DNA from: Portibacter lacus
GTDB taxonomy: Bacteria; Bacteroidota; Bacteroidia; Chitinophagales; Saprospiraceae
NCBI RefSeq assembly: GCF_021533215.1
Contig: NZ_JAJNKA010000015.1
Location: 89,265-153,264 of the forward strand
DNA length: 64,000 nucleotides
Direction of reading: 5' to 3'
Shown here: in pieces, positions 26,334 through 36,089 of the stretch
Position numbering within the stretch: the first letter of the stretch is position 1
Layout: each line of letters opens with the position of its first letter
The notes under the pieces: generated by a model
What the model was told of the DNA's origin: nothing
The model's input: only the letters and a program-made list of their open reading frames with translations
The model's database searches: none
Translations under genes and position numbers: made by a program

Positions 26334-29072
26334 TTAGTTTTTTGAATGATTCAATTTTTGAGAAAAAAGCGGATGATCCTCGGGAAGCTGATCGCCCACT
26401 AATCCTAGTAATTCTATAGCGTTCAAACACCATTGCGCGGTGTTATTTGTAGAGACTCCTTTTACTTCATAGACGGGTCTCAACATTCCTGGCTCATCTA
26501 CAAGTTCCATATTGAAATGGGTATATATGTTTTCCCAGTTGCTCTTTTTAAGAAAGTCGCTCCATGCCTTTACTGCCCAGTCTGCTTCTCCAGTGGAATT
26601 CGCATAATAAGCCGGAAGTCTTGCATACCATAACTCTGGATCTCCTAGTTTAGCGCGTCTACCAAATTCTTTTTCAACAACATCAGCTGGTTGCCCGTAA
26701 AGTTTGCAAAATTGTAACCATAGCTTATCCCACTTTTCATTCTCCAAAAGCGGAGTTAATTCGAATGCTATCTCCGGGCCACCCATTAGTACAGATAAAT
26801 GAGAATATCCGATGTCGTTTTTATCGAGCTGATACAATTTAAAAGTAGCAGGATCGTAACCCATCGCCGCACCTTTTCCAGAAAAAAGTCCGTAGGGCAT
26901 TTCGTATAAACTATTAACTCCTGTTAGAATGCGATCTCTATATTGATCATCGCCCGTTCGTTCCCATTCTGTCATCCAGTTCCCCACGAGGGCAATCCAA
27001 TCTGGTCCCATACGAGCATGTGTCGGATATTTACTTTTATCCAATATCAAACGCAGAGGATCCAGTTCTCCGATGGCTGTATTAGAAGCTTCTACTGATT
27101 CGCGCATCAGATCACCTGTTCGTTCATCACTGGTCAAGTAATAATAAAATCTACTCAAAGCCGCCTGCGAAATTCTTACTTCTTTTGCGCCACCGCCCCA
27201 ATGTCGGACATTATGTCTAGATCCTAGTCCCGCAAGTCGGCCTAGGTGATAAACATCCACTTCTCCAGTATGTCTTGTCATAGCTTCTGCCATCCGGAAA
27301 ATATCTTCACTTCCAGATCTCAAGAATGAATACCATAACCACATATTGGGCACCAACTCACTATTATCCCAAGCATAGCCACCTACATCATATTTCCATA
27401 CATGTCGTTCTTCGTCATAAGCGTGCATTACATCTCCATAATCCCAGTATCCGTACCACTTGCGTTGTTCTACCTCTAGTTGATAATACTTAAATGCGTT
27501 ATCTAATTGGTGTTCTATCCATTGTTTTCCTTTAGTACTTCTGTCGGGCAAACTCCAGGCTCCGAAAACTGGAATGCTATGAATGTATTCCGGTGATGCT
27601 ACTAATAGGGGAGGATCGTTACCTACCTCTACAAGTGCATTCAGGGTTTCTATAGTAGGTACATCTGAAGAGGCAAATAACAATATTTCACTGGTTCTGG
27701 CTACACCAGTTGGTGTACTTAATCCAGGTTGAACATCTTCATAACTGGCTTCGAGACCATGGCCCCAAGCGAGTGTGTCGTAATGCCTCATATCCATTTC
27801 TGGTCCATCGGGTGACCAAAACCATGCTTTTAGTTTGGCCTTTTCTGTTTTTGCATCGCGAACTTCCAGTGCAGCTGGAAAAGATTGCCAGAAGTTTCGA
27901 ATGCAAACCGCCAATCCACCTGATACATCTCCTGCAAACACCAATCCTGATGAGCGCCCACCTGCGCCTGCATCTATCCAAGCACTTTGGTCATTTATTC
28001 TTTTTCTAACGCTAAAGCCATCAGCATTCCCTTGAAATAATTTGAAATCATTCCATGAAGCCCAATGATCTAAAAAAGATTGTTCACGTTCAGAAAAGGT
28101 TTCCTGCTGCGGAACACGTTCTCCTCTTAATTGTCTGGCATACATTTCCTTGTCAGCAAGTTGGCGTCGACCGACCATAGGTTGGATTGGTTCAGACCAG
28201 AAGCCACCGTCTTCACCAGAAAAACGAATATGTCTGTTTTGAATTTCTTCATCCATTGGAACATCAAAAACAACTCCTAATCCTCGGATGAAATCTTTGT
28301 TTTGGTCACCATCGTAAATGATGGTATGAACCATTTTTACGGTTTGCTGACCGGAATAGAAATACATTCGGATGATGAATGGTAAAAATTCCCTATTCCC
28401 TGAAGTCGAAATATGATTTCCTTCTATTTTAACAACAGACCGCACTGGTCCTGACTGTTCTACGGTCACTTTCTCAATGTTGCCGATGAATTTTTCTTTT
28501 GTAGGCTGAGCACCGAATTCTTGTGCTGGTCCATCCTGAAGGATGCAAACCAATTCACCTCCAGAAGAAACCTCCAGGTTATTAATTTTGATAGAATTGA
28601 TGATTTTGCTTCCTTGGCGAGGAATTTCGCATTGTAATACTCCCGTATTGATGAGCACAACATTTTCGGCTTCAGTTACTTGAATTTCCTCATTCGGATG
28701 ATTAGAATTATTCGTTGGTTGAAGTTGGAAGGTAGTACCTGATCCTTTTTCTATAACGGTACTTAATCCTACCCATTTCATAGAGCCATCTGGCCAGTAA
28801 GCTAATGGCCAGGATTGTACCATCATCGAATTACCATTAGAATCTTTTAGTGAATAATCACTATCAACTGGAACGGTTCCTTTTTCGAAAGGCACTCCCC
28901 AGCTTACTCCAGTTGTTATATTGGGCTTTTCATCGCCAAGCCATTTTAGCTCGACAGGCGTGTCAACTTGTGCGTTAACCATTGGAACGAAAAGACTATT
29001 AAATGCGATAAAGTGTGCAAGAATTATAACGATGCTCCAAGCCTTATTCTGATAAAAAGAGTTCTTTGACAT
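26334..29072 (-). CDS. Exo-rhamnogalacturonan lyase-like protein (PcRGLX type, PL26)
   Basis: A 912-residue exported protein. After the signal peptide it has PVELKWLGDEKPNITTGVSW and WPLAYWPDGSMKWVGLST, the N-terminal beta-sandwich of the PcRGLX family. A middle domain with HTIIYDGDQNKDFIRGLGV and a C-terminal helical toroid with VYHLGRLAGLGSRHNVRHWG and RISQAALSRFYYYLTSDERTG follow. Family members remove unsaturated disaccharides from rhamnogalacturonan I exolytically. The enzyme fits the flanking GH105, PL9 and DUF4861 genes. Length is as expected for the three-domain form. Substrate is inferred from family and context. Confidence 0.88.
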   Translation of the reverse strand: MSKNSFYQNKAWSIVIILAHFIAFNSLFVPMVNAQVDTPVELKWLGDEKPNITTGVSWGVPFEKGTVPVDSDYSLKDSNGNSMMVQSWPLAYWPDGSMKWVGLSTVIEKGSGTTFQLQPTNNSNHPNEEIQVTEAENVVLINTGVLQCEIPRQGSKIINSIKINNLEVSSGGELVCILQDGPAQEFGAQPTKEKFIGNIEKVTVEQSGPVRSVVKIEGNHISTSGNREFLPFIIRMYFYSGQQTVKMVHTIIYDGDQNKDFIRGLGVVFDVPMDEEIQNRHIRFSGEDGGFWSEPIQPMVGRRQLADKEMYARQLRGERVPQQETFSEREQSFLDHWASWNDFKLFQGNADGFSVRKRINDQSAWIDAGAGGRSSGLVFAGDVSGGLAVCIRNFWQSFPAALEVRDAKTEKAKLKAWFWSPDGPEMDMRHYDTLAWGHGLEASYEDVQPGLSTPTGVARTSEILLFASSDVPTIETLNALVEVGNDPPLLVASPEYIHSIPVFGAWSLPDRSTKGKQWIEHQLDNAFKYYQLEVEQRKWYGYWDYGDVMHAYDEERHVWKYDVGGYAWDNSELVPNMWLWYSFLRSGSEDIFRMAEAMTRHTGEVDVYHLGRLAGLGSRHNVRHWGGGAKEVRISQAALSRFYYYLTSDERTGDLMRESVEASNTAIGELDPLRLILDKSKYPTHARMGPDWIALVGNWMTEWERTGDDQYRDRILTGVNSLYEMPYGLFSGKGAAMGYDPATFKLYQLDKNDIGYSHLSVLMGGPEIAFELTPLLENEKWDKLWLQFCKLYGQPADVVEKEFGRRAKLGDPELWYARLPAYYANSTGEADWAVKAWSDFLKKSNWENIYTHFNMELVDEPGMLRPVYEVKGVSTNNTAQWCLNAIELLGLVGDQLPEDHPLFSQKLNHSKN

Positions 29073-29172
29073 ATTGGTTTTGTTAATTTAAAATACAAGT
29101 ATTGTTTACAATTAAGCCACACTAACAATGAAGGTGGAATAGAAATTTTGCCAATCAGGCTTTTACTGCTGA

Positions 29173-30594
29173 CTAATGATGATCACGTACACCATCTTTT
29201 TCCATGTAAAAGATGGCTGCATCCGTTTCGATCTTTTCCTTGTAAAACATTAAAGCACTATCGTTCATCTTAACGGTTTGATTATTTAGTAAACGATATA
29301 TTTCTGCGCCTGCAAAAATAAGAGGCCCGTAACCGTGACCGGCCGCAATATTTACCGGTCGGTAGTAGTAGAATGCTGGGTCAAATCCCATTCCTGTACC
29401 GACACAAGTGCCTTCTATTTCACCACGTTCATTAACTTTCGTCGTCACACCGTGCCAGCCTAACATAGTTTGCGGTCCATAGGCCAACATGTTAATCCAA
29501 CCTTCATTAATCGCCTTAGCCATGCAATACACATAAATTGCACTTGCCGATGTTTCTAAGTAAGAATCGTTTTTATCTAAAAGTTGATGCCATAGTCCTT
29601 CGCTTGATTGGTAAACGGATAGTCCTTGAATATGAGCTTGTAATAAAGTTAGAACTTTATCGCGGCCTGGGTAACCTACCGGAATAGCATCTAATACCTC
29701 TACTTTGGCAAGGAGTGCCCAGCCATTTGCTCGTCCCCAATGAAAAGCAGGATGTGGATTCATCGCTTCTACCCAGCCATGGCGATATAAACCTTTCTCA
29801 GGCATGAACATTCGATCAGCAAATAGCAAAACTTGCTTGATCGCTTCGTCGTAATATTTAGTCTCGCCCGTTAGTTTTCCCATCTGAGCAATAACGGGTA
29901 CACCCATAAACATATCATCTAGCCAGACGGTATTTTTTTGTGGTCGATTTCGAGCGAATATTCCATCATCCATTCGATACTCTTTATTCATAATGAAATC
30001 AAAGTAACGATCCATTACCTCCTGCCCGTTAAATTCAATGCCAGCCATTTTTGCCTTGATCATAGCTGTACACATCGCGCCAGCATCATCTAACGCTTCT
30101 GGGCGTAGCATCTGACGCATTTGCGGATCGGCCTCTTTATTGTCTTTCGGGAGCACTTCTAAGAAATACGGTGCTACTTCGGTTAGAAATTGAAACCGGT
30201 TTTCAACATATTTTTTATAGCGATCATCACCTGTGATTTTAGCAGCATTCAGCATCGAAGCATAAGTAACTCCCCACATATAATTAGTGATGCTGAACGT
30301 TCCTTGATTAATGATAGAATTTTGGTCAACTTGTTTATAATCGGTGATTGGTTTTTTAGTGTTTTTATCCAGCACACCTACAGGTGTTGCTTCCTCGAGG
30401 AAGTAAAGCACACGGTCTATTAATGCTTTCACGGAATCCGGACTGGTTTCCCCATATGGTGTATTGTAACCAGGCTTTGCTAAGTACAATTTGGTAGAGG
30501 CGTCTACTTTTTTTGTATCCACATATTGAGCTTCTATATTTGTTGTTACCAGGCCAAGAATACAAATAAGGAATAGGGTAAAATTTGATTTCAT
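29173..30594 (-). CDS. GH105/GH88-type unsaturated rhamnogalacturonyl hydrolase (copy 1)
   Basis: A 473-residue exported (alpha/alpha)6 toroid enzyme with a signal peptide ending TTNIEAQ. Landmarks are SITNYMWGVTYASML, RPEALDDAGAMCTAMI (catalytic acid region), FARNRPQKNTVWLDDMFMG, HPAFHWGRANGWALLA and CVGTGMGFDPAFYYYRP. It should remove the 4,5-unsaturated galacturonyl group left on products of rhamnogalacturonan lyases. It lies 100 bp upstream of the PL26-like gene on the same strand and divergent from a second GH105 at 31131. Confidence 0.9.
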   Translation of the reverse strand: MKSNFTLFLICILGLVTTNIEAQYVDTKKVDASTKLYLAKPGYNTPYGETSPDSVKALIDRVLYFLEEATPVGVLDKNTKKPITDYKQVDQNSIINQGTFSITNYMWGVTYASMLNAAKITGDDRYKKYVENRFQFLTEVAPYFLEVLPKDNKEADPQMRQMLRPEALDDAGAMCTAMIKAKMAGIEFNGQEVMDRYFDFIMNKEYRMDDGIFARNRPQKNTVWLDDMFMGVPVIAQMGKLTGETKYYDEAIKQVLLFADRMFMPEKGLYRHGWVEAMNPHPAFHWGRANGWALLAKVEVLDAIPVGYPGRDKVLTLLQAHIQGLSVYQSSEGLWHQLLDKNDSYLETSASAIYVYCMAKAINEGWINMLAYGPQTMLGWHGVTTKVNERGEIEGTCVGTGMGFDPAFYYYRPVNIAAGHGYGPLIFAGAEIYRLLNNQTVKMNDSALMFYKEKIETDAAIFYMEKDGVRDHH

Positions 30595-31130
30595 ATTATT
30601 ATGTTTTGTTTACTTCAATTTTAAAAACCACTTTCTCCACTCGATGTCAAAGAGGTGTGCGGTTTGAACTGATCAATAACTGGCGATTAACATACAAAAA
30701 TTTACCTACATCAGAAGAAATAATCAAGGGTCTAATTATAAAAATGTCAAATTTCGTATCGTGAAAGGTGTGAGACATGATATTTATCTCGGTATCTGGA
30801 ATTAAATAAAATAGTTCAAAGAGGTATTGTGGTCAATCTTTTACAATAGCTATTCCTAATCTCTCACCCAACAGTCACATGATTAAGCCATAATAGCTGG
30901 TAGAAATCGAAAATGGTAACATCTATCAATCAATTAATATTGATTTCTATTTTTTTGCCAAGACTACGTCCTTAAAAATTCAATGATTTCATTTTAATTT
31001 TGTATTCTTAGAAATTATTCAGAATTCTTGACTAAAAAAGCAGAATAAACAGTAATTAAGTTTGGCACTTTAGGCAAAATGAATTCATTTTTTCAATTTT
31101 TTATTGAAACTAAAACGAAATACATTGAAC
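30595..31130. other. Divergent regulatory region between two GH105 genes
   Basis: This 536-bp region drives two related GH105 genes in opposite directions. It is AT-rich without an ORF of note. I did not find a convincing inverted operator. Its length would allow a shared activator or hybrid two-component regulator to act, but no such regulator gene lies nearby in the window. Confidence 0.5.
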
Positions 31131-32477
31131 ATGAAAACATTACGAAGTACATTATTTATTGGCTTGCTCATAGGCAATACAACGGGTCTAATTTCTCAGA
31201 TAAATGATGTGAACACACCCTTACACCTTATGCAACCAGATTATCCAATTCCATATGGAGCTCCACAGATAGATGATGTCACCGCAGTCTTAGATCGAGT
31301 GTACAACTTTCTAGATTCAGAAACCGCTTCGAAGATCATTGATTCCAAGACTCAGAAAGAAGTCATGGATTATTCGAAATTGGACAGGAATTCAATTTTA
31401 GAACCTGGACTTTTTAGATTGACAAGCTACGAATGGGGCGTTACTTATGCAGCTATGTTATTAGCTTCAGAGGCGACTGGCGATGCTAAGTATGCAAGTT
31501 ATACGAATGAACGACTTAAACTCATCGCTGATATCGCTCCGTTTTACAAAGATAAACTGAAAACGGATCGCGATTATCCATCGCCGATCTTGTCTACATT
31601 ACAACCGCATGCATTAGATGATGCAGGTGCAATTTGCGCAGCGATGATTAAAGCTCAGCAAGCTGGTTTGCAAGCAGATCTGCGTCCATTGATTGATCAT
31701 TTAATTGACTATATAAGCAACAAAGAATATCGTTTTGCTGACGGAACTTTGGCAAGAAATCGTCCGAAACCTAACACGCTTTGGTTAGATGATTTATTCA
31801 TGAGTGTTCCAGCACTTGCTCAGATGGGCAGTTTGACTGGAGAAAAGAAGTACTTTGATGATGCCGTAAAACAAGTAAAGTTGTTTTCGGAACGCATGTT
31901 TCGAAAGGAGAACAATCTTTATATTCATGGCTGGGTTCAGTCCATGGAAAGTCACCCAGAATTTCACTGGGCAAGAGCTAACGGTTGGGCGGTGATGACA
32001 TTGGTCGAATTACTAGAAGTATTGCCGAAAGAACATGAAGGTTATGAAATGGTACTCAACCAACTCAAGTCTCACATCAAAGGATTAGTTCGCTTTCAGG
32101 ATGGTACCGGTTTCTGGCACCAATTGATAGATCGCAGCGACACTTATTTAGAAACATCGGCAACGGCGATTTATACCTATGCAATTACGAGAGCCATTAA
32201 CCGAGGTTACATTGATAAAGAAGCTTATTCCCCGGCAGCGATTCTGGCCTGGAATGCAATATCGACGAAAGTCAATGAAAAAGGGCAGGTGGAAGGAACA
32301 TGCGTTGGAACAGGAATGGGTTTCGATCCAGCGTTTTACTATCATCGACCGATTCATGTTTTTGCAGCACATGGATATGGTCCAGTAATGCTCGCAGGTT
32401 CTGAAATCATTCTATTATTGAAAAACAACGAATTCGAAATTAACGATAGTTCCTTGCAGTTAAAAGCTAAGAAATAA
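31131..32477 (+). CDS. GH105/GH88-type unsaturated rhamnogalacturonyl hydrolase (copy 2)
   Basis: The start is ATG at 31131 (an in-frame TTG at 31104 is less likely), giving the signal peptide MKTLRSTLFIGLLIGNTTGL. Landmarks match copy 1: RLTSYEWGVTYAAML, QPHALDDAGAICAAMI, LARNRPKPNTLWLDDLFMS, HPEFHWARANGWAVM and CVGTGMGFDPAFYYHRP. The two are clearly paralogues with the same domain order. Two versions may split substrates by chain length or acetylation, or act in different compartments; that is inference. A strong bidirectional terminator follows 16 bp after the stop codon. Confidence 0.9.
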   Translation: MKTLRSTLFIGLLIGNTTGLISQINDVNTPLHLMQPDYPIPYGAPQIDDVTAVLDRVYNFLDSETASKIIDSKTQKEVMDYSKLDRNSILEPGLFRLTSYEWGVTYAAMLLASEATGDAKYASYTNERLKLIADIAPFYKDKLKTDRDYPSPILSTLQPHALDDAGAICAAMIKAQQAGLQADLRPLIDHLIDYISNKEYRFADGTLARNRPKPNTLWLDDLFMSVPALAQMGSLTGEKKYFDDAVKQVKLFSERMFRKENNLYIHGWVQSMESHPEFHWARANGWAVMTLVELLEVLPKEHEGYEMVLNQLKSHIKGLVRFQDGTGFWHQLIDRSDTYLETSATAIYTYAITRAINRGYIDKEAYSPAAILAWNAISTKVNEKGQVEGTCVGTGMGFDPAFYYHRPIHVFAAHGYGPVMLAGSEIILLLKNNEFEINDSSLQLKAKK

Positions 32478-32493
32478 TTAAGAAAATCCTATT

Positions 32494-32528
32494 AAAAAAG
32501 CTCACCGATTACTTCGGTGAGCTTTTTT
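32494..32528. terminator. Bidirectional intrinsic terminator between convergent genes
   Basis: An A-run precedes the stem GCTCACCG (32500-32507), a 7-base loop ATTACTT and the matching CGGTGAGC (32515-32522), followed by a run of six Ts. The A-run and T-run make it work on both strands, serving the GH105 gene on the + strand and the gene ending at 32573 on the - strand. Confidence 0.93.
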
Positions 32529-32572
32529 GTTTATGACTATTTCTGAAGAGTTCTGCCAATAGCAGACTTCCA

Positions 32573-34369
32573 TTATTCTATGGTGATTGTATGTTTGAAT
32601 GGAACCAATCCTGTAATATACAGATGCATCCCTTTACCTTTTATAGATCCGAAATGCGTGGAGTACACTTCACCATCTATTCTGCTAACCCGCATGTGTT
32701 CAGACTTTCCTGGACCTACTTTTATCGTGTCGCCACCTGAACTATAGGTAGCATAGCCTTCATTCAAAAAGTAATCTATTTCATTCTCATCCGTTTCATC
32801 ATCATCACTGTAACCTTTGGAAACACCTTCTAGCACGCCACCTGCTCTGAAGCATAATTCCAGCGTTACTTCCACGTTTTCTTCACCGGTGATATCAAGG
32901 TCGATGGAGAAAGCACCATCATCTTCCGTTACCTTGATCTCTGAATTAAATTCCAAGGTGTCTTTCGGTCGCTCGTCGAAACTCATCTTACTCCAGAAAC
33001 GTCCATCTAGAGATTCTGTAAGTTCATAATCACCTGCTTTATTGCGCTTGCTTGCTGGAAGTGGGTGATAATAATAGGCTTCTTTTTTCTCCGACAACAG
33101 ATAATCATTTCCTTCTATGCGTAGACCATCACTTCTGAAATAGCCCATACTGAAAAAAGAAGATGATAATCGCGCGTATTCTAAGACCGCTTCACCTTTT
33201 CTGAAAGTAAAGAAAGTCGGGTTAGTAGACCGACCAGATGCAACAGTCAGTGGTTTGTCCGTACCACCAAAAATAGAAGCAGTAATATCTCCTCTCTTTA
33301 TTCTGACAAGATTCGATGCTTTAAGATGTTTAGTATAATCCTCTGGTAGTTTTGCACTTTTCGGCATCTCCTGACTTAACATTTGGTTCGCCATAAAATG
33401 GGGTAGAGCTGAGGACAGCACTATCCGATTAAAGTCTCTCAGATCTTCGATTTTTCGAGCGATGGCAGCAAAGAAGCCACTGTTTTCATGGATTGCCATA
33501 AATCTATAGATGCGATAAAACCGAGTAATAGAAATCGGTGCATATTTATCCTGCCTTCTTGAATCTAAGGCTACCAGTTCTCCATCCGCTTCCATATAAT
33601 AAAATGTAGAATCGATATTTTTACTGACATTTTCAAATAATTCAGGCCGATTAAGAATTTCACCGAGGTGAATAAAAGCTGAATTTTCAACGACTGAATA
33701 GTTTCTGCTTCTCTCTGGATATTGGCCATCTTCGTTCATATAGATACCTTCTGCTAACCATTCGTCGATTCTATCTAGATATTTCTGGTCTCCAAATATC
33801 GCGTACAATTGTGCCAGCACGGAACTGATGACCCATCGATGGTTCGGTGTGTGAACGCCACCAGTTCGAAGGCCTTCGCCTGCTTTTAACAGGAAGGTTT
33901 CTAGTTTCTTTTTTACATCTGCTAATTCAGTGAAATCTTCATTACTACTGAGAATATGATATGCAGGACACAGTGATTCTAGTAAAAATGCAGTATCCGG
34001 AGGTGATTTTCTATTACCACCAGAATCCAAGGTGCCATTAGGATATTGCAGTTCATTTAGTCTAGAAATAATTTGGTCTAGTGCCTCCATCACTTTTGGT
34101 GATCGAAAGTTGGAAGATTTTGGATGGCAATAACCTGCAGAAAGGGCGGCGACTCCACCACTTAGTCTCCTGTAATATTGCCATGCCATCGGATTATCCA
34201 TACTTTGTAGATAATTAGCAACATATTTTTCATTGGCTTCAAGTAATTTAGCCATGAAAACTTCATCGGTCTCTCGCTCATTATTCTTATCCATGCTATA
34301 GAACTGCAATGGTATGAAGGTAGAAGCTAGTCCAAGTGCAGTGGTTTTTAGAAATTCATTTCGGTCCAT
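32573..34369 (-). CDS. Uncharacterised exported protein, helical toroid plus beta-sandwich, pectin cluster
   Basis: A 598-residue protein with a Tat-like or plain signal start (MDRNEFLKTTALGLASTFIP). The first half is helical (WQYYRRLSGGVAALSAGYCH, PPDTAFLLESLCPAYHIL, GGVHTPNHRWVISSVLAQLY, YPERSRNYSVVENSAFIHLG) like an alpha/alpha toroid. The second half is strand-rich (LEYARLSSSFFSMGYFRSDG, YYYHPLPASKRN, FWSKMSFDERP). This is the domain order of heparinase II/III-like, PL8-like or related lyases. I cannot name the family. Conserved-looking His (HTPNHRW) and Tyr (RNYSVVEN) residues are candidate active-site residues. Being within a pectin cluster suggests a lyase or hydrolase on rhamnogalacturonan side material. 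Confidence 0.6.
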   Translation of the reverse strand: MDRNEFLKTTALGLASTFIPLQFYSMDKNNERETDEVFMAKLLEANEKYVANYLQSMDNPMAWQYYRRLSGGVAALSAGYCHPKSSNFRSPKVMEALDQIISRLNELQYPNGTLDSGGNRKSPPDTAFLLESLCPAYHILSSNEDFTELADVKKKLETFLLKAGEGLRTGGVHTPNHRWVISSVLAQLYAIFGDQKYLDRIDEWLAEGIYMNEDGQYPERSRNYSVVENSAFIHLGEILNRPELFENVSKNIDSTFYYMEADGELVALDSRRQDKYAPISITRFYRIYRFMAIHENSGFFAAIARKIEDLRDFNRIVLSSALPHFMANQMLSQEMPKSAKLPEDYTKHLKASNLVRIKRGDITASIFGGTDKPLTVASGRSTNPTFFTFRKGEAVLEYARLSSSFFSMGYFRSDGLRIEGNDYLLSEKKEAYYYHPLPASKRNKAGDYELTESLDGRFWSKMSFDERPKDTLEFNSEIKVTEDDGAFSIDLDITGEENVEVTLELCFRAGGVLEGVSKGYSDDDETDENEIDYFLNEGYATYSSGGDTIKVGPGKSEHMRVSRIDGEVYSTHFGSIKGKGMHLYITGLVPFKHTITIE

Positions 34370-34421
34370 TTTATTAATTTTTCTTAGTGTTATTTTAGGT
34401 CAATGTTTATTTCGCAGACGA

Positions 34422-36089
34422 TCACTTTAAGCGCATTACTTTTTTCTGGATAGACTGAGAACCAGTTGAATTAGAGATGTTTAGTCGGTAGAAATATAAT
34501 CCAGCGTCGACCGACTGGCCGAAGTCATTCTCGCCATTCCAAGAAACAGTAAAGGTTCCAGCACTCTGGAATTGCTTAGTCAGCGTTCGAATTTTCTGCC
34601 CAGAGATATTATAGATTGACAGATCTATGTTACCCGACTCTGTCAATGTATAATGAAAGTTAGTGAGCGAATTAAAAGGATTCGGGTAATTCTTCAACAG
34701 CGCAATTTTATCATTTACTTTTTCTTCCAGGGTCTCGATACTGCTTAGATAATTGGTTTCAATAGCGCCCAAGTCAGGTGCATTGCCATAAAATGGAAAA
34801 CCGATATCTACTCCTGCATCATTAATTGCACTTCCTTCGCTCGGTCGCATAAAATCAATGGCTGGCAGACTTCCGTCGGAATTTCTCGGACTAGTTAATA
34901 AACTATGATCGAGACTTATAAAATCATCATCGGTTAGCGTTATTGGTAAACTGAATGAATTGTATTCTGAGGTATTTTGTGTAGTATCGATGTAGGCAGT
35001 ATGTGATCCGAAGCCATACGGCTTGTAACTCAAGTTGTTTTTAAGAACATGATCATAACCATCTACCCAGATATCATCTGACTCTGGGCTTTCGCGGTTC
35101 ACCATATTGAAATTAGAATTATTCAAATATGCGGAATTATTATACCAGTCGTTTCCAGCCAGATGATGATTAGAATAAAACCCGCTGGCTTTATTGCGCA
35201 CAGCAATGCAAAATCTAACGGTATTTCTAGGTACTGGATTTGGAATTTTATCTGCGGTATCATACGCATATCCACCAGCTTTGAAACCATTGCCATCACC
35301 TAGACTTTGGAAGTCGGATGAAAATCCATTATAGAAAGCCCAGCAGTTTTCAAAAAGTACAGCTTCGTCAGCTCGGATGATATCAAAACCGTCGTCACTA
35401 TTGAACCAAGCACGGCATCCTCGAAATACATTTCCTGTACTACCAGGGTTAGGATGACAACCAAAACCATCTGTATTACTTCCCTTACCATCTTCCGAAA
35501 CATTGTCATGATTTCGATAGGCATCACAATTCAAGAACAAGTTATTACCACCCCTGAAATGTCTTAAAGCCGTACCGATATTATCATGCATACTGATCGC
35601 TTCGAAAATATTGTTGTCGCCTTGACTGTATATACAGTAAGACTCCGTGTGAGAGGTTATGGTAACTTGCATACCAGTCATTTCTAGACCTTTGATATGA
35701 ATGTATTCAGTCCCTCTATCCACCCATATGCCGACCATGCGATGATCCGCAAGAGCCACGTCAGAAAAATCAAAAATAGGCGTTTCTCCAGGATATGCCC
35801 AGTATTTAATCGTTTGTCCAGGAAGACCACTTTTGTCTAAAGAACTAACACAAGCAAATAGATCCTGCTGAATTTTCGAGACCTGATCTTCTCGGACTTG
35901 GTATAATCCACCACGAATAAATACTGTATCTCCAGGGCTGGCTAATTCTTGTGCCTTCTGAATCGACTCAAGTGGCTGAGAAATGCTCCCAGGATTTGCA
36001 TCATCTCCATCTGCTGCTACATAAATCTGAGAGAAGATAGAAGTCGTTCCTAATAGGATGAAAAGCAGAAGAGAAAAAAGTGATTTCAT
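34422..36089 (-). CDS. Pectate lyase PL9-like beta-helix with T9SS C-terminal domain
   Basis: ATG at 36089 starts the signal peptide MKSLFSLLLFILLGTTSIFS. The following beta-helix shows IYVAADGDDANPGSISQPL, GDTVFIRGGLY, CHPNPGSTGNVFRGCRAWFN, SDDGFD and GDGNGFKAGG, the hallmark segments of PL9 pectate lyases. The lysine in GNGFKAGG is the likely catalytic base by family knowledge. The last about 85 residues (KNYPNPFNSLTNFHYTL to VMRLK) form a type A T9SS sorting domain, so it is exported across the outer membrane and kept on the surface or released. It probably opens the attack on homogalacturonan or rhamnogalacturonan. Confidence 0.88.
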   Translation of the reverse strand: MKSLFSLLLFILLGTTSIFSQIYVAADGDDANPGSISQPLESIQKAQELASPGDTVFIRGGLYQVREDQVSKIQQDLFACVSSLDKSGLPGQTIKYWAYPGETPIFDFSDVALADHRMVGIWVDRGTEYIHIKGLEMTGMQVTITSHTESYCIYSQGDNNIFEAISMHDNIGTALRHFRGGNNLFLNCDAYRNHDNVSEDGKGSNTDGFGCHPNPGSTGNVFRGCRAWFNSDDGFDIIRADEAVLFENCWAFYNGFSSDFQSLGDGNGFKAGGYAYDTADKIPNPVPRNTVRFCIAVRNKASGFYSNHHLAGNDWYNNSAYLNNSNFNMVNRESPESDDIWVDGYDHVLKNNLSYKPYGFGSHTAYIDTTQNTSEYNSFSLPITLTDDDFISLDHSLLTSPRNSDGSLPAIDFMRPSEGSAINDAGVDIGFPFYGNAPDLGAIETNYLSSIETLEEKVNDKIALLKNYPNPFNSLTNFHYTLTESGNIDLSIYNISGQKIRTLTKQFQSAGTFTVSWNGENDFGQSVDAGLYFYRLNISNSTGSQSIQKKVMRLK

